Program-made: the position numbers and the translations under genes
Assembly (NCBI GenBank): GCA_017520105.1
Contig: JAFWRL010000049.1
Coordinates: forward strand, 1 to 8,191
DNA from: Fibrobacter sp.
GTDB taxonomy: Bacteria; Fibrobacterota; Fibrobacteria; Fibrobacterales; Fibrobacteraceae
Direction of reading: 5' to 3'
Length of the DNA: 8,191 nucleotides
Notes under the pieces: generated by a model
The model's database searches: none
What the model saw: only the letters and a program-made list of their open reading frames with translations
Told to the model about the DNA's origin: nothing
Shown here: positions 1 to 4,585 of the stretch, piece by piece
Numbering within the stretch: position 1 is the stretch's first letter
How the letters are laid out: each line of letters begins with the position of its first letter

Positions 1-1215
1 GATACCTCCATCATCATTCCTTGGCTCAAGGAAACCTACGACGTCGAAGTGATTGCATTCGCAGCCGACCTCGGCCAGAATGACTTCCCGAACGCAAAGG
101 CTCTCGAAGAAAAGGCTCTCAAGACTGGTGCTTCCAAGTGCTACGTTCTCGACCTCAAGAAGGAATTCCTCGAAGAATACGTTTGGCCGACCGTTCACGC
201 CGGTGCTAAGTACGAAGGTACTTATCTCCTCGGTACGTCCTTTGCTCGTCCGCTCATCGCTAAGTACCAGGTAAAGATCGCTGAAAAGGAAGGCGCTTAC
301 GCTGTTGCTCACGGTGCTACCGGTAAGGGTAACGACCAGGTTCGTTTCGAACTCACCTACGCTGCTCTCAACCCGAAGCTCGAAGTCATCGCTCCGTGGA
401 AGGACCCGCGTTGGACATTCCACAGCCGCGAAGACGCTATCGACTACGCCGCTGCACACAAGATTCCGCTCAACGGCATCAGCAAGAAGAAGATTTACTC
501 CGAAGACGGCAACCTCTGGCACCTCTCTCACGAAGGTGGCGTCTTGGAATTCCCGGAACAGGAACACAAGTACGAATTCCTCAAGCACACCAACACGTAT
601 GAAAAGGCCCCGAACAAGGCTGATCACGTGACGATTTCCTTCGAAAAGGGCAATCCGGTTGCTATCAACGGCAAGAAGATGGGCGCTGTTGAACTTCTCG
701 AATTCTTGAACGAAATCGGTGGCAAGAACGCTTGCGGTCTCTTGGACATCGTCGAAAACCGCCTCGTCGGCCTCAAGAGCCGCGGTGTTTATGAAACTCC
801 GGGTGGCACGCTCCTTTACAAGGCTCACGAATGCTTGCAGCAGCTCGTGCTCGACAAGGAAACTTTGTTCGAAGCTCAGAAGATGTCTATGACATACGCA
901 AACCTTGTCTATAATGGCCAGTGGTTCACTCCGCTCCGCCAGGCTATGGACGCCTTCTTCAACGAAGTCAATAAGGTTGTGACTGGTGACGTGACCCTCA
1001 AGCTCTACAAAGGCAACATCATCCCGGCTGGCATCAAGAGCCCGTACAGCTTGTACGACATGGGCCTCGGTGGCTTCACGGACGTTGACATGTACGACCA
1101 GAAGGACGCTACTGGCTTCATCCGCTGCTACGGCCTCCCGCTCAAGACGCGCGCCCTCTTGCTCGGCAAGAAGACGAACGTCGATTTCGGTGGCGTTCCG
1201 AGCCTCAAGAAGTAA
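1..1215 (+). CDS. argG: Argininosuccinate synthase, 5'-truncated by the window edge
   Basis: Catalyses ATP-dependent condensation of citrulline and aspartate to argininosuccinate, the penultimate step of arginine biosynthesis, in the cytosol. The frame is open from base 1 (D-T-S-I-I-I-P-W-L-K), which is the end of the N-terminal ATP-binding loop normally written SGGLDTS, so roughly 11 N-terminal residues lie upstream. The 404 residues seen plus these fit the usual ~400-415. Family hallmarks visible: YLLGTSFARPLIAK near residues 76-89, the substrate-binding signature GATGKGNDQVRFE near residues 105-117, and NLWHLSHEGG near residues 172-181. The GTG at base 49 is internal and not a start. Codon use is strongly biased to CTC for Leu, AAG for Lys and GAA for Glu, as expected for a highly expressed gene. 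No other arginine gene is in view. The identification is firm; only the start is missing. Confidence 0.97.
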   Translation, partial: DTSIIIPWLKETYDVEVIAFAADLGQNDFPNAKALEEKALKTGASKCYVLDLKKEFLEEYVWPTVHAGAKYEGTYLLGTSFARPLIAKYQVKIAEKEGAYAVAHGATGKGNDQVRFELTYAALNPKLEVIAPWKDPRWTFHSREDAIDYAAAHKIPLNGISKKKIYSEDGNLWHLSHEGGVLEFPEQEHKYEFLKHTNTYEKAPNKADHVTISFEKGNPVAINGKKMGAVELLEFLNEIGGKNACGLLDIVENRLVGLKSRGVYETPGGTLLYKAHECLQQLVLDKETLFEAQKMSMTYANLVYNGQWFTPLRQAMDAFFNEVNKVVTGDVTLKLYKGNIIPAGIKSPYSLYDMGLGGFTDVDMYDQKDATGFIRCYGLPLKTRALLLGKKTNVDFGGVPSLKK

Positions 1216-1221
1216 TTTGTT

Positions 1222-1242
1222 TGACAGCCGCTTCGACTGTCA
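1222..1242 (+). repeat. Small hairpin just after argG
   Basis: TGACAG (1222-1227) and CTGTCA (1237-1242) are perfect inverted arms around a 9-base loop, starting 7 bases after the argG stop. No U-run follows, so alone it is not a terminator. It may protect the 3' end of the argG transcript or may be chance. Confidence 0.35.
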
Positions 1243-1257
1243 TCCATTACTTTGTCA

Positions 1258-1296
1258 CCCCGGCTTAAGGTCGCTGAGCGTGCCGAAGCGCCGGGG
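1258..1296 (+). repeat. GC-rich composite hairpin containing a REP-like 20-mer
   Basis: CCCCGGC (1258-1264) pairs perfectly with GCCGGGG (1290-1296). The loop holds GGTCGCTGAGCGTGCCGAAG (1269-1288), itself able to form a small inner hairpin (CGC/GCG around TGA, flanked by GGT/GCC). This 20-mer resembles a CTGAG..TGTCGAAG-type extragenic motif that I recall recurring between genes in many bacteria; that resemblance is from memory and not searched. It lies between the argG stop and the argG terminator and codes for nothing I can support. Confidence 0.5.
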
Positions 1297-1304
1297 TCGC
1301 CTTT

Positions 1305-1335
1305 ATCCTGACTCGCCTGAGCCGGGATTTTTTTT
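1305..1335 (+). terminator. Intrinsic terminator of argG
   Basis: Arms 1305-1314 and 1319-1328 pair over 10 positions with one mismatch (A1311/C1322) and one G-U pair, closing a 4-base loop (GCCT). A run of eight T follows at 1328-1335. Placed 90 bases past the argG stop and reading in the same direction. On the other strand there is no T-run after the stem, so it would not serve the convergent gene ending at 1348. Confidence 0.8.
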
Positions 1336-1347
1336 ACAAACTAATGA

Positions 1348-1866
1348 CTAAAACCTATACGCGTACCCGACTTGCCAAATCACTGTCGGTTCGTCATGCT
1401 TTATGAAGTAGTGGAGTGGAATCCCCAGTTGCGTGAATACGCCGTAGATGTCGGCGCGGATTTCGGCAGAAATGTCCAATGCTTCCTTGTAGTTGTAAGA
1501 GCGCACGTAGCGTTTCTGGTTCGCTCTGTTGAGCGCCTTGTGGATTTTGTTGGGCGCTTTTGCGAATGCGTAGCCGCCGCCAAGCCCGAGGTCGAGCGAA
1601 AACGGCAGTTCGCGGAAAAACTTCCATGCTAGACTGCCTTGGTAACCAATCCAAAATTCATCGGGGCCCAAGTGCCAACCGCCTGCAGCGACTCTGAAAA
1701 AGCGGTTTTTGTAGCCAATGCCTGCATTTAGCATTATGGGTGTCGGACGGCCTATCGATGCGCCGACTTCGAACTGCCATGGAGAAATCTGCTCGTTGGC
1801 AGAGGCAATCCCTATGAATGCTAGGGTAATTGTTGCTAAAATGAGACGTCGGAGTAGCATGTACAT
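1348..1866 (-). CDS. Exported hypothetical protein, probable outer-membrane beta-barrel
   Basis: I do not recognise a named family. The 172-residue product begins MYMLLRRLILA, followed by a hydrophobic stretch and an A-S-A cleavage site near residue 23: a good Sec signal peptide. The mature part has alternating hydrophobic and Gly/aromatic segments (for example FEVGASIG, GIGYKNRFFRVAAGGW, FSLDLGLGGGYAFA, VIWQVGYAYRF) and ends in Phe, the classic C-terminal signature of beta-barrels inserted by BamA. I chose the ATG at 1864-1866. The open frame extends 22 codons further to a TTG at 1932, but that extension is Lys/Arg-rich and would bury the signal peptide. A second ATG at 1858-1860 is equally possible. 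No strong Shine-Dalgarno is seen; AAGGCG lies about 20 bases upstream, too far. It converges on argG and diverges from the gene at 1974. A small barrel or surface-exposed lipid-binding protein are both possible. Confidence 0.75.
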   Translation of the reverse strand: MYMLLRRLILATITLAFIGIASANEQISPWQFEVGASIGRPTPIMLNAGIGYKNRFFRVAAGGWHLGPDEFWIGYQGSLAWKFFRELPFSLDLGLGGGYAFAKAPNKIHKALNRANQKRYVRSYNYKEALDISAEIRADIYGVFTQLGIPLHYFIKHDEPTVIWQVGYAYRF

Positions 1867-1915
1867 AATAATAGTAATTTGCTTTCGCCTTTTTCTCAAA
1901 AAAAAGTTATCTTTA

Positions 1916-1931
1916 TGAACAAACAAGTTCA
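1916..1931. promoter_or_regulatory. Inverted repeat TGAAC-N6-GTTCA between divergent genes
   Basis: TGAAC (1916-1920) and GTTCA (1927-1931) are perfect inverted half-sites separated by AAACAA, placed between the divergent starts at 1866 and 1974. Size and spacing suit a dimeric repressor or activator site. On the minus strand TTGAAC at 1932-1927 could also act as a weak -35 element, though the matching -10 is poor. Short enough to arise by chance, so this is a candidate only. Confidence 0.25.
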
Positions 1932-1962
1932 ATGTGGTCTATGGGAAAGAAGGACCATAAAC

Positions 1963-1969
1963 AAGGAAG
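1963..1969 (+). promoter_or_regulatory. Ribosome binding site deciding the start at 1974
   Basis: AAGGAAG lies 4 bases before ATG 1974-1976. An earlier in-frame ATG at 1932 has no such motif and would place 14 charged residues in front of the signal peptide, so 1974 is preferred. Confidence 0.7.
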
Positions 1970-1973
1970 TAAT

Positions 1974-2864
1974 ATGAAAAAATCATTATTCGCAATCGCT
2001 TGCGCAGCTCTCGTTTCTGCCTCGACGGCTTTCGCTGAAGCTGACGGTGGCATGTTTGCAGACTATCTCCCGGCATGCTTGAAGGAAGAGGGCTCGGCTG
2101 ACGTGGTCGCCGGATTCAAGTTCACCCGTATGGATTTCCACAACTGGAAGCAGGAAAGCGGTACGTCCTCTTCGACGTGGCTGTTGACGTTCAATGCTGA
2201 CCTCAAGGCGCATTGGAGTGTTGCCGACTGGCGTAACAAGGTAAATCTCGAGTATGGTCATACTTGGACGGATGGCTTTGGCAGCCGCAAGTCCATGGAC
2301 AAGATTTTTATCGAAACGATTGTGGACTTTCACGCTTTTGCTTTGTTCAAGCCGTATGTCGGCGCCCGCTTCGAATCCCAGTTCGCTCGTGGTTACGAAT
2401 ATAGCGAAGACGAAGATGGTAACGAAGTCAAGACGACGATTTCCAAGTTCATGGATCCGGGCTACGTGACCCAGATGGCTGGTATCGGCTACTTCCCGAA
2501 CGAAAATTTCTCTACGCGTCTTGGCTTTGCAAACCGTATGACCATTTCGAATAAGTACCATTACGCCGACGATCCGGATACGGAAAAGTTTGAAAAGTTC
2601 AAGGACGAACCGGGTCTCGAAAGCATTACGGAATTCAAGTATTCGTTCTCTGACTTGGTCAGCTTCAAGAGCCGTCTCTGGGCGTTCATCAACTTCGAGG
2701 GCTTCGATGAAATTGACGGCAAGTGGGAAAACCTCCTCGCTGTCACCCTTTCGCCGCTTTTCGAACTCCAGGTGGGTTACGACATCGCCTACGACAAGGA
2801 CTTGGATCAGGATTCCCAGCACAAGAACATGTACCTCATCGGTGTGACCTGGCGCTGGTTCTAG
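1974..2864 (+). CDS. Exported hypothetical protein, probable outer-membrane beta-barrel
   Basis: I do not recognise a specific family. The 296-residue product starts MKKSLFAIACAALV, has a Sec signal peptide cleaved after A-F-A near residue 21, and then shows repeated amphipathic strands rich in Trp, Phe and Tyr (WLLTFNADLKAHW, VNLEYGHTW, FALFKPYVGARFESQFA, STRLGFANRM, FKYSFSDLVSFKSRLWAFINFEGF, LFELQVGYDIAY, MYLIGVTWRWF). The C-terminal residue is Phe preceded by aromatic/hydrophobic positions, as in BAM-inserted barrels. Charged loops such as YSEDEDGNEVKT separate strands. The strand count fits a mid-sized barrel of roughly 12-14 strands, but that is an estimate. It is divergent from the smaller barrel gene at 1348-1866 and is closed by a terminator at 2892-2918, so it is probably monocistronic. 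Transport or structural role unknown. Confidence 0.8.
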   Translation: MKKSLFAIACAALVSASTAFAEADGGMFADYLPACLKEEGSADVVAGFKFTRMDFHNWKQESGTSSSTWLLTFNADLKAHWSVADWRNKVNLEYGHTWTDGFGSRKSMDKIFIETIVDFHAFALFKPYVGARFESQFARGYEYSEDEDGNEVKTTISKFMDPGYVTQMAGIGYFPNENFSTRLGFANRMTISNKYHYADDPDTEKFEKFKDEPGLESITEFKYSFSDLVSFKSRLWAFINFEGFDEIDGKWENLLAVTLSPLFELQVGYDIAYDKDLDQDSQHKNMYLIGVTWRWF

Positions 2865-2891
2865 TTCGTTGCAACGGATACAGACTTGTTT

Positions 2892-2918
2892 AAAGGAACC
2901 GCTTCGGCGGTTCTTTTT
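2892..2918 (+). terminator. UUCG-loop intrinsic terminator
   Basis: GAACCGC (2896-2902) pairs perfectly with GCGGTTC (2907-2913) around a TTCG tetraloop; A-rich bases before the stem and TTTTT (2914-2918) after it complete a textbook rho-independent terminator. It sits 28 bases past the stop of the barrel gene and separates it from hisH. The open frame extending upstream of hisH runs through this hairpin, which argues against the longer start. Confidence 0.93.
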
Positions 2919-2952
2919 CTATCTTTGTGCGTACAAAATTAAAGAGGTTCCT

Positions 2953-3567
2953 ATGGCTATTACTGTTGTGGATTACAATGCGGGCAACTTGACGTCGGTG
3001 ATGAATGCGCTCAAGCACATAGGCGTGGATGCCAGGGTGAGCCATGACGCTGACGAAATTGCGAAGGCCTCGCGCTTGATTTTCCCGGGCGTGGGAGCTG
3101 CGGCGTCTGCCATGGAAACCTTGACAAAAACGGGAATCGGCGAGGCCATCAAGGCGGTGGTGAGGTCTGGGAACCCGGTGCTCGGCATCTGTATTGGCTG
3201 CCAGATTATTCTCGAAGAAAGCGAAGAGGACGGCGGCGTCAAGACGCTTGGGCTTATTCCTGGGCGTGCCGTGCGTTTCAAGGACGAACCGGGCCTCAAG
3301 ATTCCGCACATGGGCTGGAACCAGGTGAACTTCACCCGCGAACACCCGATTATGAAGGGCATCCGCAGCGGTTGCGATTTCTATTACGTGCATTCCTACT
3401 ACCCGCAAGTGCCTGCCGAGTACGCATTTGCCGAAACGACTTACGGCACGCAGACGTTTACGGGGCTCATCGGTAAGGACAACTTAATTGCGAGCCAGTT
3501 CCACCAGGAAAAGAGCGGCGAAGTCGGACTCGCCATGCTCAAGAACTTCTGCGACTGGGCTATTTAA
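2953..3567 (+). CDS. hisH: Imidazole glycerol phosphate synthase, glutamine amidotransferase subunit
   Basis: HisH hydrolyses glutamine and channels ammonia to HisF, which turns PRFAR into imidazole glycerol phosphate and AICAR in histidine biosynthesis. The 204-residue length is typical. Class I glutaminase features: VDYNAGNL at 6-13, FPGVG at 44-48, nucleophile elbow GICIGCQ with Cys80, KIPHMGWN at 116-123, FYYVHSYY at 143-150, and QFHQEKSG with His184 and Glu186 completing the triad. Start: ATG 2953 follows AGAGG at 2943-2947; an open extension upstream to 2869 would cross the preceding terminator and is not homologous. Small oddities are Gln where FHPEKS usually has Pro, and a second Cys (Cys83) next to the nucleophile. 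It stands alone here: its obligate partner hisF is not adjacent within the window, so it must lie elsewhere. Confidence 0.96.
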   Translation: MAITVVDYNAGNLTSVMNALKHIGVDARVSHDADEIAKASRLIFPGVGAAASAMETLTKTGIGEAIKAVVRSGNPVLGICIGCQIILEESEEDGGVKTLGLIPGRAVRFKDEPGLKIPHMGWNQVNFTREHPIMKGIRSGCDFYYVHSYYPQVPAEYAFAETTYGTQTFTGLIGKDNLIASQFHQEKSGEVGLAMLKNFCDWAI

Positions 3568-3585
3568 ACTAGGCATTGAGGGGAC

Positions 3586-3622
3586 GGGCCTAAAAAACCG
3601 GGCTGCGGCGTTATTTTTGGCC
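3586..3622 (+). terminator. Probable terminator hairpin after hisH
   Basis: GGCC plus AAAAA (3587-3596, with T3591 bulged) pairs with TTTTT plus GGCC (3614-3622), enclosing a GC-rich inner part (CCG/CGG at 3598-3600 and 3606-3608). A-tract, GC stem and T-tract together look like a bidirectional terminator 19 bases past hisH. A second, weaker candidate just downstream pairs GCCT (3620-3623) with AGGC (3639-3642), followed by TTCTTTTTT to 3651. Either could end hisH transcription. Confidence 0.45.
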
Positions 3623-3667
3623 TGGTAGTATCATGAATAGGCTTCTTTTTTAAGAAAATGTTAAAAA

Positions 3668-3696
3668 TTAACTATTTTTGCTAAAAAAGCTATAAA
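3668..3696 (+). promoter_or_regulatory. Candidate sigma70-type promoter for the regulator-lipoprotein unit
   Basis: TTAACT (3668-3673, 4/6 match to TTGACA) and TATAAA (3691-3696, 5/6 match to TATAAT) are separated by exactly 17 bases in a strongly AT-rich stretch (about 3650-3745). This predicts a start of transcription near 3703 and a leader of about 43 bases. The leader has no Shine-Dalgarno motif before ATG 3746. AT-rich DNA gives many chance matches, so confidence is moderate. Confidence 0.4.
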
Positions 3697-3745
3697 AGTA
3701 TCATAAAACGAACACAATCTAAAAAACGATTATATATTTAAAATT

Positions 3746-4585
3746 ATGAAGCCGGTTACGGAATATCAAGATTATCGCGTCTATATGCAGGATTACTATA
3801 ACGAACGGAAGAGAGTTTCGTCGTTTTCGTGGCGTGAATTTACGCGTGCTTCTGGCTTTACTTCGCCGACATACCTCAAGCTGGTTTGCGAGGGAAAAAC
3901 ACGCCTTTCTCCTTTGGGGGCAGACAAGGTCGGGTCGGCAATGCATTTGGCTGGTTTTGAACTCGATTACTTTAAGACGATGGTGACGTATTGCCATGCC
4001 AAGAATGACCAGGAACGCAAACTCGCCTACGAGGCCATGTTGGAATTGGCGCAGAACAACAAGGTGAAAGTCCTTGATGGCGAGGCTTTCCAGTATTTCG
4101 AATCTTGGGTACATCCTGTCGTGAGAGAGCTTGCCCCGGTGATGCCGGGCAAGACTCCGGGCGGAATCGCGAAACGTTGCTGCCATGAGGTTTCTGCGGG
4201 AGAGGTCCGCGATTCGCTCGATTTTATGGTCAAGACGGGTCTGTTAAAGAGAAGGGGCGAAACTTACGAACAGACGGACAAGCACTTGAAAGGCGCCTCC
4301 GACATTATGCCGGTGGTGCTGCGCTCCATGCATCGTGAAATGGCTTCGTTTGGGAAGGAGGCTATAGACCGTTTTGCCCCGTCGGAGAGAAACTTTACGG
4401 GACTTACTATGGGCATTTCTGCAGAAGATTATAAACAAATTGTGCAGGAACTGGACGCTTGTCGAAAAAGAATTACGCAGATAGCCTTGAACAGCCGAGG
4501 CACAGAACGAGTTTATCGCTTGAATTTACAGTTGTTCCCGTTGACATGGAGAGAGGAAGATGTTGATGATAAAGAAAATGCTTAA
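3746..4585 (+). CDS. TIGR02147/DUF4423-family putative transcriptional regulator
   Basis: A 279-residue cytosolic protein I recognise as TIGR02147 family, a paralogous group expanded in Fibrobacter. Its exact function is not established. The N-terminus (EYQDYRVYMQDYYNERK, 6-22) is the family opening. Residues 27-65 (FSWREFTRASGFTSPTYLKL and the following KTRLSPLGADKVGSAM) look like a helix-turn-helix of the phage-repressor type. Residues 71-87 (FELDYFKTMVTYCHAKN) are a family motif. Residues 112-175 (FQYFESWVHPVVRELA then SAGEVRDSLDFMVKTGLLKRR) resemble a winged-helix module, and 220-265 form the C-terminal DUF4423-like part ending in a predicted strand (RVYRLNLQLFPL). ATG 3746 is the only start preserving the family N-terminus; no Shine-Dalgarno is visible. 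Its 3' end overlaps the lipoprotein gene by 20 bp, implying co-transcription and translational coupling. By inference it controls that lipoprotein, itself, or both. Confidence 0.88.
   Translation: MKPVTEYQDYRVYMQDYYNERKRVSSFSWREFTRASGFTSPTYLKLVCEGKTRLSPLGADKVGSAMHLAGFELDYFKTMVTYCHAKNDQERKLAYEAMLELAQNNKVKVLDGEAFQYFESWVHPVVRELAPVMPGKTPGGIAKRCCHEVSAGEVRDSLDFMVKTGLLKRRGETYEQTDKHLKGASDIMPVVLRSMHREMASFGKEAIDRFAPSERNFTGLTMGISAEDYKQIVQELDACRKRITQIALNSRGTERVYRLNLQLFPLTWREEDVDDKENA
4551..4559 (+). promoter_or_regulatory. Ribosome binding site inside the regulator gene, for the lipoprotein
   Basis: GAGAGGAAG ends 6 bases before ATG 4566 and directly abuts ATG 4560. The normal spacing favours ATG 4566 as the lipoprotein start. 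The site lies within the last codons of the upstream regulator, so ribosomes finishing that gene could re-initiate here. Confidence 0.6.

Noticed and set aside
1867..1932. Possible 22-residue extension of the minus-strand barrel protein
   Set aside because: It begins at TTG, is rich in Lys/Arg, and would bury a good signal peptide that starts at 1866.
1986..2822. Long open frame (278 codons) on the minus strand
   Set aside because: It lies wholly opposite the barrel gene at 1974-2864, which has a signal peptide, a good ribosome binding site and a terminator. The antisense product has no recognisable motif and arises from biased codon use on the real strand.
2869..2952. Possible N-terminal extension of HisH by 28 residues
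   Set aside because: It translates the upstream terminator hairpin and matches nothing in HisH; the ATG at 2953 has AGAGG in front and gives the canonical N-terminus.
2890..3408. Open frame of 172 codons on the minus strand
   Set aside because: Antisense to hisH and runs through the terminator hairpin at 2892-2918; a coding shadow.
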